Below are positions 9,453 through 15,686 of a stretch of DNA of 60,167 bases, piece by piece. Each line of letters begins with the position of its first letter. The first letter of the stretch is position 1. The notes beneath the pieces were generated by a model. It had not been told where the DNA came from and did no database searches. It saw only the letters and a list, made by a program, of their open reading frames with translations. The DNA is from a virus. The stretch lies in the IMG/VR virus record IMGVR_UViG_3300017783_000017, positions 1 to 60,167 of that record; one strand, given 5' to 3'. Both the position numbers and the translations under genes were made by a program.

Positions 9453-9698
9453 ATGATACTTAGAGAACTATATTATTTTGACGATCAGGGTAAACCTGTT
9501 GAAGATGAAACTTATGAGCCTATTCATGATGATGGTCCTCTAACGTTTGACGACACTCGTAAAACTAAACTAACACTAAAACAAATCAATAGAATCCGCA
9601 AAGCATCTGAAACACACACTGAAGAATCTAAAAAAGATTTAGAGTTTATTAAACAGATGTATGGTATTGCAGCCAATGCTGAGGCCGGCGGAGTATGA
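9453..9698 (+). CDS. Small charged prohead-operon protein (gp67/68 position)
   Basis: An 81-residue, strongly charged protein (MILRELYYFDDQG start). It sits between the portal and protease genes, exactly where T4 carries the small prohead core genes 67 and 68. It has an acidic N-terminal half, a Lys/Arg-rich central helix (LTLKQINRIRKASE) and a second helix ending IKQMYG. No catalytic or membrane features are visible. The role as a minor prohead core component is inferred from position and size, since sequence similarity to T4 gp67 is not evident by eye. It ends 3 nt before the TTG start of the next gene. Confidence 0.7.
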   Translation: MILRELYYFDDQGKPVEDETYEPIHDDGPLTFDDTRKTKLTLKQINRIRKASETHTEESKKDLEFIKQMYGIAANAEAGGV

Positions 9699-9701
9699 TA
9701 A

Positions 9702-10295
9702 TTGGACAGTGTAGCATTTGTACTCGGTAACGGGACAAGTAGAGCATCTTTAGAATTAAAAAATCTTAGGGGAAAAGGAACTATATATGGTTGTAATGCC
9801 ATTTATAGAGATTTTGATCCTGATTATATTATTGCAGTAGACACAAAAATGGTGCTTGAATTAAACAAGCATAATGTACAACACAGAGTATCTACTTGGA
9901 CAAATCAAAATAGATCATACCAAAAACTTGTAGGGTTTAACTTCTTTAATCCATCTAAGGGTTGGAGCAGTGGACCTACTGCCTTATGGAAAGCATGTAA
10001 GGACGAACATAAAATTGTTTATATATTTGGATTTGATTACGTAGGCTTAAATAATAACACATTAGTAAACAATTTATATGCAGGCACACAAAACTATAAG
10101 AAAGAACATGAACGTGCAACCTATCATAATAACTGGTTAAAACAAACAATTATTACAATACAAGCACATCCTGAAATACAATTTTATAGAGTTACAGCAG
10201 AAAACGGCGAATTTATACCAGAGGCTTTCAGTAATTTAAGCAATTTAGACCATATAGGTATGCAAGATTTTAAGGATTTTTATGACATTTTATAA
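9702..10295 (+). CDS. DUF115/MptE-like Rossmann protein
   Basis: A 197-residue protein with TTG start right behind the previous stop. Its opening VAFVLGNGTSR followed by GTIYGCNAIYRDFDPDYIIAVD matches the pattern of DUF115-type proteins: a G-N-G-x-S loop, a strand, and an aspartate-ended strand. That family includes sugar or flagellin-modifying (Maf-like) enzymes and 6-hydroxymethylpterin diphosphokinase relatives. A second strand-rich block (IVYIFGFDYVG) ends in Asp. I infer a nucleotide-sugar or phosphate-dependent transfer enzyme, and the substrate is unknown. Its placement inside the capsid operon is unusual. It may be a moron-like insertion that modifies a virion protein or host glycan, consistent with the glycan genes at 49210-52848 and beyond 60020. 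Confidence 0.65.
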   Translation: MDSVAFVLGNGTSRASLELKNLRGKGTIYGCNAIYRDFDPDYIIAVDTKMVLELNKHNVQHRVSTWTNQNRSYQKLVGFNFFNPSKGWSSGPTALWKACKDEHKIVYIFGFDYVGLNNNTLVNNLYAGTQNYKKEHERATYHNNWLKQTIITIQAHPEIQFYRVTAENGEFIPEAFSNLSNLDHIGMQDFKDFYDIL

Positions 10296-10366
10296 GAAAT
10301 GATCATTTTGAGCCTATTTCTACGTACTTTTTTGTCTATTTGTTAAATATTATATGACAGCCCATA

Positions 10367-10383
10367 ACCAGACTATGTCTGGT
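10367..10383 (+). promoter_or_regulatory. 5'-leader hairpin before prohead core gene
   Basis: A perfect 7-bp stem ACCAGAC/GTCTGGT with a TAT loop. It has no following U-run and lies 21 nt before the ATG at 10405, next to the RBS TAGGAGAAAA. A TTAAATATTAT box at 10342-10352, shared with 14365-14374, may be a degenerate late promoter. Confidence 0.4.
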
Positions 10384-10404
10384 GCTTATTTATAGGAGAA
10401 AACA

Positions 10405-11376
10405 ATGGCAGACACAAATAAATTTGAACAAATGCTCGAGCTCCTTGTTAACGAAGACAAGGAAGGCGCTGAAGCATTATTCCACGAAATTGTAGTTGAA
10501 AAGTCACGTGACATATATGAGTCACTACTTGAAGACGAAGCGGAAATTGATGAAGCTACTGATGAAGAAGTAGATGAATCATCCGACGAAGAAACAAACG
10601 AAGCATCCGACGAAGAAGTAGATGAAGCTACTGACGAAGAAGTTGACGAAGCTAAAGACGAAGAAGTTGATGAAGGTTTTGACCTTGATGAATTTGAAGT
10701 TGAAGCAGATCCAATGGACGATGCAGGCGAAGATAAAACTGATGACATGATGTCCGACTTAGGTATGGACGACGAAGGTGAAGAAGGCGACGACGAACCA
10801 GAAGGTGACGTTGAAGATCGTGTAGAAGACCTTGAAGATGCATTAGAAGATCTTAAAGCAGAATTTGAAAAGATGATGGGCGACGAAGACGCTGGCGACA
10901 GTGACGACGAAGGCGATATGGACATGGACATGGACGCTGACGACGAAGCTGACAAAGAAGAAGCAGTTGCTTTTGAATCATCCGACGAAGAAGTTGAAGA
11001 AGCTACTGATGAAGAAGTTGACGAAGCATCCGATGAGGAAGTTGACGAAGGCGAAAAATCAGCAAGCGAAACAATGCGCGAATATGTAGAAAAAGTATCT
11101 GCAACAATGGGCGACAACGGTGACAACACTAAATCCCCAATAGCAAGCGCAAATAACATGGGTGGTACCTCTGCAAACATCGCTAAAGGCGGTGAAGAAA
11201 AAGGTGGCGACCATGCTGGCTTAGGTGATAGCAATGCTAAAGAAGATAGCGCAGGGAATGTAAATGTTCCAGGTGGTAAGGCTTCTAAAGCAAATAAAGC
11301 TCAACCAGGTCACGGGGCTGAGAAAAAAGGTAAGCCCGAACAAGCAGCCGACAAGAAATCAACTCTTGGAAGCTAA
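10405..11376 (+). CDS. Acidic prohead core protein (gp67/68-like)
   Basis: A 323-residue, extremely acidic protein between portal and protease genes. Residues 1-45 (KFEQMLELLVNEDKEGAEAL) form the conserved helical head seen in core proteins of marine T4-like phages. Residues ~48-95 and ~210-235 contain tandem 8-residue units of the type DEEVDEA[TS], also repeated in the DNA. Residues ~95-210 are Asp/Glu/Met-rich, and residues ~240-323 are a Gly/Ala/Lys-rich tail. Such acidic core proteins fill the prohead and are degraded by gp21. The ATG follows TAGGAGAAAACA. The repeat tracts are prone to expansion, so length will vary between relatives. It is not an enzyme. Confidence 0.75.
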   Translation: MADTNKFEQMLELLVNEDKEGAEALFHEIVVEKSRDIYESLLEDEAEIDEATDEEVDESSDEETNEASDEEVDEATDEEVDEAKDEEVDEGFDLDEFEVEADPMDDAGEDKTDDMMSDLGMDDEGEEGDDEPEGDVEDRVEDLEDALEDLKAEFEKMMGDEDAGDSDDEGDMDMDMDADDEADKEEAVAFESSDEEVEEATDEEVDEASDEEVDEGEKSASETMREYVEKVSATMGDNGDNTKSPIASANNMGGTSANIAKGGEEKGGDHAGLGDSNAKEDSAGNVNVPGGKASKANKAQPGHGAEKKGKPEQAADKKSTLGS

Positions 11377-11390
11377 ATTAGGAATTTTAG

Positions 11391-12011
11391 ATGAGTAATT
11401 ACCTAAGCGAACAGTTAAGTTTTGACCAAGCTCAAATAGTTGTTGAAACTGCCAACGAAGGCAAAGACCTTAAAATGAAAGGTATTTGTATCCAAGGCGG
11501 AGTGCGCAATGCTAATCAGCGTGTGTACCCAGTTGAGGAAATAGGCAGGGCTGTCAAAACTCTCAACGATCAAATTGAGAATGGTTATAGCGTTTGTGGA
11601 GAGGTAGATCATCCAGAAGGACTAAACATAAACCTTGACCGTGTGTCACACATGATTGAATCATGTTGGATGGACGGTGCTAATGGTTACGGAAAATTGA
11701 AAATCTTACCAACTCCTATGGGAAACTTAGTTAGAACAATGCTTGATGCAAAAGTTAAATTAGGTGTTTCCAGTAGGGGCTCTGGTGAAGTAGATGGTCA
11801 AGGAAACGTAAAAGACTTTGAAATAATCACCGTGGACATTGTGGCACAGCCAAGTGCCCCTGGTGCATATCCAACACCGATTTATGAGCATATCATGAAC
11901 ACTCAGGGAGGATATAAGGCATTTGAATTAGCAAAGGCAACACAAGAAGATCAAAAGGCACAAAAGTATCTTAAGGAATCGTTGGTTAATATAATCAACA
12001 ACCTCCGATAA
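11391..12011 (+). CDS. Prohead maturation protease, T4 gp21-like
   Basis: A 206-residue serine protease of the herpesvirus-assemblin-like phage prohead protease fold. Visible motifs are GEVDHPE with His74 and GVSSRGSG with Ser127/Ser128, the expected catalytic pair. YPVEEIGRAV and EIITVDIVAQPSAPGA are conserved strands. It cleaves scaffold, core proteins and the N-terminus of gp23 during head maturation. The start ATG follows AGGAATTTTAG, and the gene lies 14 nt after the core protein gene and 14 nt before the scaffold gene. Length is close to T4 gp21 (212). Nothing suggests inactivation. Confidence 0.93.
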   Translation: MSNYLSEQLSFDQAQIVVETANEGKDLKMKGICIQGGVRNANQRVYPVEEIGRAVKTLNDQIENGYSVCGEVDHPEGLNINLDRVSHMIESCWMDGANGYGKLKILPTPMGNLVRTMLDAKVKLGVSSRGSGEVDGQGNVKDFEIITVDIVAQPSAPGAYPTPIYEHIMNTQGGYKAFELAKATQEDQKAQKYLKESLVNIINNLR

Positions 12012-12025
12012 ACGAGGAGAATGGT

Positions 12026-13123
12026 ATGATAGATGCACTGAAACAACTCTTCGAAAGCGATGCAATAAACGAAGATATCAGAGCTGAAATTGAAGAAGCT
12101 TGGAACGCAAAAGTCAAAGAGAACAAACAGTCAGTGACTGCTGAACTCCGCGAAGAATTTGCTGCCAAGTACGAACATGACAAGCAGGCAATGGTTGAGT
12201 CAATCGACCAAATGCTAAGTGAAAACTTAACTGCTGAGATTGCAGAATTTGCAGAAGACCGCAAAGCACTTTCAGAGCAAAAAGCAAAATATGCTGTTGC
12301 AATGAAAGAAAATGCACATCTCTTAAAAGACTTTGTTGTAAATCAATTACAAAAAGAAGTAAGCGAATTACGTTCAGACAAAGTTAAAATGGCAGAAAGT
12401 TATTCAAAACTTGAAGAGTTCGTTGTAGAAGCTCTTACTTCCGAAATTGCAGAATTTCAAGAAGATAAAAATGATTTGGCTGAAACAAAAGTACGTTTGG
12501 TCAAAGAAGCAAAAGCACATCTTGCTAAAGTTAAAGACAACTTTATCAAGCGTGGTGCTACTGCCGTATCCAATCTTGTTAGTGAAAGTCTTAACAAAGA
12601 AATTCATCAACTTAAAGAAGATATTGATACAGCACGTAAAAATGATTTTGGTCGCAAAATTTTCGAAGCATACGCAGCCGAGTATGGCACTTCTTACTTA
12701 AATGAGAAGAGCGAGACTGCAAAACTTCTAAAAGTAATCGACACAAAAGATAAACAGTTAGCTGAAGCAAAGGCATTCGCTGCCAAAGCTAAAGACATAG
12801 CTGTAAATGTAGACACTTCACGTAAAGCACTTGAAGAGTCTATCAAAAGAGAAAAAATAATTAACGATTTGGTTTCACCGTTAGGTAAAGACCAAAAAGA
12901 AATTATGACAGATTTACTGGAATCAGTACAAACTGCAAGATTAACAAAGCAGTTTGAAAAATATTTACCAACAGTTATTGACGGTAATACTCCAGCAAAG
13001 CAGAAGGCAGTATTAAAAGAAGGCAAAGAAGTAACAGGCAACAGAGAACAACCAACTAACGTTAGTAGTGAAGCAGACGAATCAAATGTCATTGACATCA
13101 AACGTCTTGCTGGTTTAAATTAA
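12026..13123 (+). CDS. Major prohead scaffold protein, T4 gp22-like
   Basis: A 365-residue, highly charged, almost wholly helical protein with long coiled-coil stretches (about residues 15-260) rich in Glu/Lys. It starts with MIDALKQLFESDAINEDI, typical of gp22 in marine T4-like phages. The scaffold forms the prohead core around which gp23 assembles and is digested by gp21. Its place between gp21 and gp23, with strong RBS GAGGAGAATG, confirms the assignment. The short C-terminal tail IDIKRLAGL resembles the terminal capsid-contact helix of scaffolds, which is inference. T4 gp22 is shorter (269 residues). Confidence 0.88.
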   Translation: MIDALKQLFESDAINEDIRAEIEEAWNAKVKENKQSVTAELREEFAAKYEHDKQAMVESIDQMLSENLTAEIAEFAEDRKALSEQKAKYAVAMKENAHLLKDFVVNQLQKEVSELRSDKVKMAESYSKLEEFVVEALTSEIAEFQEDKNDLAETKVRLVKEAKAHLAKVKDNFIKRGATAVSNLVSESLNKEIHQLKEDIDTARKNDFGRKIFEAYAAEYGTSYLNEKSETAKLLKVIDTKDKQLAEAKAFAAKAKDIAVNVDTSRKALEESIKREKIINDLVSPLGKDQKEIMTDLLESVQTARLTKQFEKYLPTVIDGNTPAKQKAVLKEGKEVTGNREQPTNVSSEADESNVIDIKRLAGLN

Positions 13124-13133
13124 GGAGATAATT

Positions 13134-14309
13134 ATGTCAGAACTACTCGAAAGTCGCTGGCAGGATACAAAGACAGCACTTCTTGAAGGCCTTAAGGGCA
13201 ACAAGAAATCAGTTATGGCTGCAACTTTGGAAAATACGAGAGCGTATTTGTCAGAGTCAGCAACAGCTGGTGCTACATCTGCCGGTAATGTCGCAACTCT
13301 TAATAGAGTTATCCTACCAGTCATCAGACGTGTTATGCCAACAGTGATTGCAAATGAACTTGTTGGGGTACAACCAATGACCGGTCCAGTGGGTCAAATC
13401 CACACACTAAGAGTCCGTTATTCGGACACTTACGCAGGCACAGCAGGCGGTTCAACAACCGCAGGCGAAGAAGCTCTTTCACCATTCAAAATAGCTGAAG
13501 GTTATTCAGGTAATGCAAATGGTAAAGCAGATGCTACAGCAACTAAAGAAGGTACAGCTGGAAATCAACTAAGCATCCAGATCCTCAAGCAAACAGTCGA
13601 AGCTAAGACACGTAAATTGTCAGCTCGCTGGACATTTGAGGCGGCTCAGGACGCTCAGTCACAGCACGGTATTGACGTAGAAGCTGAAATCATGGCAGCA
13701 CTTGCACAAGAAATTACTGCTGAAATCGACCAAGAGGTCCTTTCAAGTCTTAATACTCTTGCAGGTACAGCCGCACTTACATACGATCAGGCCGCTGTAT
13801 CAGGTACAGCAACATTCGTTGGTGACGAACACGCCGCATTGGCAGTTCAAATCAATAGAGTTGCAAACTTGATTGCACAGCGTACACGTAGAGGCGCAGG
13901 TAACTGGGCCGTAGTTAGCCCATTTGCGCTAACGATCCTACAAAGTGCAACAACTTCAGCATTTGCAAGAACTACTGAAGGAACTTTTGAAGCTCCAACT
14001 AACACTAAAATGGTTGGTACTTTGAACAACGCTATGAAGGTATATGTTAACACATATGCAGCCGACAGTGCAAACGTACTTGTTGGTTACAAAGGTTCAA
14101 GCGAATCAGATGCGGCAGCGTTTTATTGCCCATACATTCCGCTAATGAGCTCAGGTGTTGTATTAGATCCATCAACATTCGAACCAACAGTATCATTTAT
14201 GACACGTTATGGTTATGTTGAGCTAAACAATACTGCTTCATCGCTTGGTAACGCCGCTGATTACTTGGCTGCCGTTGCAATTACCAATGGTAATGTATCT
14301 TTTAGCTAA
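13134..14309 (+). CDS. Major capsid protein, T4 gp23-like
   Basis: A 391-residue HK97-fold major capsid protein. Motifs typical of the gp23 family include TLNRVILPVIRRVMPT...NELVGVQPMTGPVGQI (residues ~60-90), ARWTFEAAQDAQSQHGIDVE (~165-185) and PYIPLMSSGVV near residue 330. A candidate gp21 cleavage site of the L-x-E type is LSE at residues 39-41, followed by a small-residue stretch. The strong RBS AAGGAGATAATT precedes the ATG. It is shorter than T4 gp23 (521), as is usual in pelagic relatives, which lack the T4 insertion domain. A perfect terminator follows at 14334-14360, closing the head operon. Confidence 0.96.
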   Translation: MSELLESRWQDTKTALLEGLKGNKKSVMAATLENTRAYLSESATAGATSAGNVATLNRVILPVIRRVMPTVIANELVGVQPMTGPVGQIHTLRVRYSDTYAGTAGGSTTAGEEALSPFKIAEGYSGNANGKADATATKEGTAGNQLSIQILKQTVEAKTRKLSARWTFEAAQDAQSQHGIDVEAEIMAALAQEITAEIDQEVLSSLNTLAGTAALTYDQAAVSGTATFVGDEHAALAVQINRVANLIAQRTRRGAGNWAVVSPFALTILQSATTSAFARTTEGTFEAPTNTKMVGTLNNAMKVYVNTYAADSANVLVGYKGSSESDAAAFYCPYIPLMSSGVVLDPSTFEPTVSFMTRYGYVELNNTASSLGNAADYLAAVAITNGNVSFS

Positions 14310-14333
14310 GATATAAAGCATAGCAAAATTGGA

Positions 14334-14360
14334 AATAGGCCCTTCGGGGCCTATTTTTTT
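14334..14360 (+). terminator. Rho-independent terminator after gp23
   Basis: A perfect 9-bp stem AATAGGCCC/GGGCCTATT with a stable TTCG tetraloop, running into seven T residues. It ends the head-assembly operon and insulates the downstream riboswitch. Confidence 0.95.
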
Positions 14361-14375
14361 GACTAAATATTATTA

Positions 14376-14418
14376 CGTTCATCCTACGGGACGGAAGTAG
14401 CATTAGCGAAGGAACGCA
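14376..14418 (+). promoter_or_regulatory. Glutamine-II riboswitch (downstream-peptide / glnA type)
   Basis: The element opens with CGTTC (14376-14380), contains ACGGAAGTAG (14391-14400) and closes with GAAGGAACG (14408-14416). These are the conserved blocks of the glutamine-binding downstream-peptide/glnA RNA class, with CGTTC/GAACG forming the P1 helix. This class was first described upstream of short ORFs in cyanobacteria, cyanophages and marine metagenomes. Here, too, a short ORF with an RBS follows. It sits just behind the gp23 terminator. A degenerate late-promoter-like TAAATATTAT lies at 14365-14374. It should sense glutamine, i.e. host nitrogen status. No covariance search was run. Confidence 0.85.
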
Positions 14419-14444
14419 CTTTAACTTTAACGAGGAGAAGTGTA

Positions 14445-14543
14445 ATGGACAACTATACGCTTTGGTGCTTTCAACAGCTTATCAAACTGCACCATAAGAA
14501 AAAAGTTGACTTTTTATTGCAAAAAGTGCAAAAAAGTGGTTGA
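14445..14543 (+). CDS. Riboswitch-associated 32-residue downstream peptide
   Basis: A 32-codon ORF (starting MDNYTLWCFQQL, ending VQKSG) placed 28 nt after the glutamine riboswitch, with a good RBS CGAGGAG at 14431-14437. It has an aromatic/Cys N-terminus, a basic centre (HHKKK) and an amphipathic C-terminal half. It has no membrane segment. It occupies the position of the downstream peptide that names this riboswitch class. In cyanophages and cyanobacteria, related small proteins are linked to nitrogen-status regulation such as control of glutamine synthetase or RNA polymerase. Whether this peptide is homologous is not visible by eye. Its stop codon overlaps the -35 box of the next promoter. 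Confidence 0.7.
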   Translation: MDNYTLWCFQQLIKLHHKKKVDFLLQKVQKSG

Positions 14544-14567
14544 CTTTTATAATATAGATGCTATATT
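14540..14567 (+). promoter_or_regulatory. Sigma70-like promoter of the structured RNA
   Basis: TTGACT (14540-14545), 16-nt spacer, TATATT (14562-14567), with a TATAAT also inside the spacer region. The predicted start, about 14574, coincides with the 5' strand of the closing helix of the following RNA. This is unlike the late elements used elsewhere in the window and suggests early or middle transcription by unmodified host polymerase. Confidence 0.7.
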
Positions 14568-14573
14568 AGTAAC

Positions 14574-14797
14574 ATAAGCAATAAAAGAGTAATTAACTTT
14601 TATTTTTTAGTGCATCGAAGAGGCTCTTACCAGAGGGTTGAAGATGACAGCTTAGGGGTGGTACCCAGGCATGGTTGCAGAAATGCGTTGTGTCACATCG
14701 CTCTACCGAGCGGAAGTTGGTTCCCGGGATTCAGACAGGTATCTGTGTCGAAGGGTTGTAGGTGAAACCGAGTCCTACCTAAAATTGCTTATTCTTA
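14574..14797 (+). ncRNA. Structured non-coding RNA, ~220 nt, family unknown
   Basis: This is a non-coding stretch visibly richer in G and C than its surroundings, flanked by a sigma70-like promoter and a rho-independent terminator. Its 5' end ATAAGCAAT (14574-14582) is perfectly complementary to ATTGCTTAT (14784-14792), giving a 9-bp closing helix. Inside are several hairpins: CTCT/AGAG with TACC loop (14624-14635), GGGT/ACCC (14656-14666), GCAT/ATGC (14669-14686), the last two enclosed by GACA/TGTC (14646-14694), CGCTC/GAGCG with TACC loop (14699-14712), ACAG/CTGT (14735-14746) and GTAGG/CCTAC (14758-14778). It lacks the signature motifs of tRNA, tmRNA, RNase P RNA or SRP RNA that I can check. 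No ORF with an RBS spans it. Confidence 0.8.
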
Positions 14798-14823
14798 AAC
14801 AGGCGCTTAGGCGTCTGTTTTCT
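14798..14823 (+). terminator. Terminator of the structured RNA (probably bidirectional)
   Basis: A 9-bp stem AACAGGCGC/GCGTCTGTT (one G-U pair) with TTAG loop, then TTTTCTT. The stop codon of the minus-strand Fis-type gene lies in the loop (14807-14809), so the hairpin may end transcripts from both sides. Confidence 0.85.
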
Positions 14824-15070
14824 TATTAAAAATTCCAAACTTTTTACATTTAGCAATAAACGTTGTACGTTTGATTCCTAAAGATTTGCTTGCATGTGTT
14901 TGATTGTAGTTGTGTTCAATTAAAGCATCTTTAATTTTATCTATTATAAAATCTTCTGTTTCTTTATCTAAATTTTTTGTAGGTACGTTCTGGTCATCTT
15001 TGATATTATGATGTCGACTCATTTCCTCAAAAGCTTCGAACATTACATCCTGTTCTGACTTTAGCACCAT
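14807..15070 (-). CDS. Fis-type HTH DNA-binding protein
   Basis: An 87-residue protein. The C-terminal ~45 residues (IKDALIEHNYNQTHASKSLG then IKRTTF) fit the Fis/NtrC C-terminal helix-turn-helix (HTH_8): A-L-x(4)-N-x(2)-x-A-x-x-L-G-I-x-R-x-T. The N-terminal half is charged and could mediate dimerisation. There is no AAA+ or receiver domain, so it resembles stand-alone Fis. Fis-type proteins bend DNA and regulate or architect transcription and recombination. It starts with ATG behind CAGGAA and a CATAAATA late element, and is divergent from the csgF operon, with an 18-bp palindrome between. Control of the island or of the convergent RNA is inference. Confidence 0.8.
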   Translation of the reverse strand: MVLKSEQDVMFEAFEEMSRHHNIKDDQNVPTKNLDKETEDFIIDKIKDALIEHNYNQTHASKSLGIKRTTFIAKCKKFGIFNKKTDA

Positions 15071-15093
15071 TTAGATTCCTGACCTTATTAAGA

Positions 15094-15101
15094 TATTTAT
15101 G
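15094..15101 (-). promoter_or_regulatory. Late promoter element CATAAATA (minus strand)
   Basis: One-mismatch late element 24 nt upstream of the Fis-type gene. Confidence 0.5.
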
Positions 15102-15146
15102 CAGTGTTTGCAAAACAATTACAATGATCGGAAACATATTACATAT

Positions 15147-15164
15147 GTGTTAAAATTTTAACAC
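15147..15164. promoter_or_regulatory. Perfect 18-bp palindrome, candidate operator
   Basis: GTGTTAAAATTTTAACAC is a perfect dyad lying between the divergent Fis-type gene and the csgF operon, 5 bp before the late promoter element at 15170. Position and symmetry fit a homodimeric regulator site. It has no U-run after it, so it is not a terminator. Confidence 0.55.
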
Positions 15165-15169
15165 CAAGC

Positions 15170-15177
15170 GATAAATA
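15170..15177 (+). promoter_or_regulatory. Late promoter element GATAAATA of the csg operon
   Basis: It begins a leader ATAAATACAAGTGGAGGGC (15171-15189) carrying the RBS of csgF. The same 19 nt occur in front of the minus-strand gene at 24446. Confidence 0.6.
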
Positions 15178-15196
15178 CAAGTGGAGGGCTTCCTTT

Positions 15197-15685
15197 ATGA
15201 AGATAAGAAATATACATATCATCGGTCTGACTTTAGCACTTACATTTGCTATACCCAATGTTGCCGCAAGTGACTTGACTTGGAGTTTTAAATCTCCAGC
15301 ATTTCATTATGGTAACGGCTACAGTACTCACGTACTAAGTGTAGAACAGCTACAGTTTAACCGCAGAAAAGAAATTGCAGATGCACAGAAAGCAGAAGCG
15401 GCTCGCTTAGAGCGTGAATTAGAAAATACTACACTTAATAAATTTATTAAGAACGTTGAATCAAGAATATATGCACAACTATCAAAACAAATGGTTGATA
15501 GTATGTTTGCTGATTGTGATGCCACAACAGGCACATGCCCAACATCAGGAACAGCAGAAATCGAAGGTTCAACTATATCATGGGTTAAAGATGCTATAAC
15601 TGGAGAAATCACTTTGACTGTTGTTGAAGAAGATGGCTCTACTACTGAAATATCGATACCAGGATCAGGAGAGTTTAATTTTTAG
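15197..15685 (+). CDS. csgF: Curli assembly protein CsgF homologue
   Basis: A 162-residue secreted protein with signal peptide (residues 1-24, cleavage after NVAA). The mature N-terminus LTWSFKSPAFHYGNG matches the CsgF start (TFQFRNPNFGGNP in E. coli), the part that plugs into the CsgG pore. LNKFIKNVESRIYAQL matches the LDNFTQAIQSQI helix. The C-terminal GEITLTVVEEDGSTTEISIP matches the family's terminal beta-hairpin. In bacteria CsgF caps CsgG at the outer membrane and anchors CsgB at the surface. The protein is slightly longer than E. coli CsgF (138), with a Cys pair (DCDATTGTC). It has a late promoter and RBS GTGGAGGG, and is followed at once by csgG. Presence in a phage is the striking feature. 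Confidence 0.88.
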   Translation: MKIRNIHIIGLTLALTFAIPNVAASDLTWSFKSPAFHYGNGYSTHVLSVEQLQFNRRKEIADAQKAEAARLERELENTTLNKFIKNVESRIYAQLSKQMVDSMFADCDATTGTCPTSGTAEIEGSTISWVKDAITGEITLTVVEEDGSTTEISIPGSGEFNF

Positions 15686-15686
15686 T

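Noticed and set aside
10297-10308. AAATGATCATTT palindrome after the DUF115-like gene
   Set aside because: Only 12 bp, AT-rich, no U-run. Likely by chance.
10386-11234. Ser-rich minus-strand open frame (282 codons)
   Set aside because: Antisense of the GAA/GAC-rich acidic repeats of the prohead core gene. A composition artefact.
14574-14797. Structured RNA considered as tmRNA, RNase P RNA, SRP RNA or a tRNA cluster
   Set aside because: No GGTTCRA-type T-loop/CCA end, no resume ORF, no RNase P conserved cores, no SRP GGAAGG/GCAGCC loop pair recognisable.
15621-15686. Upstream extension of csgG by 22 codons
   Set aside because: It would overlap csgF and place charged residues before the lipoprotein signal. 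The ATG at 15687 has RBS and lipobox.
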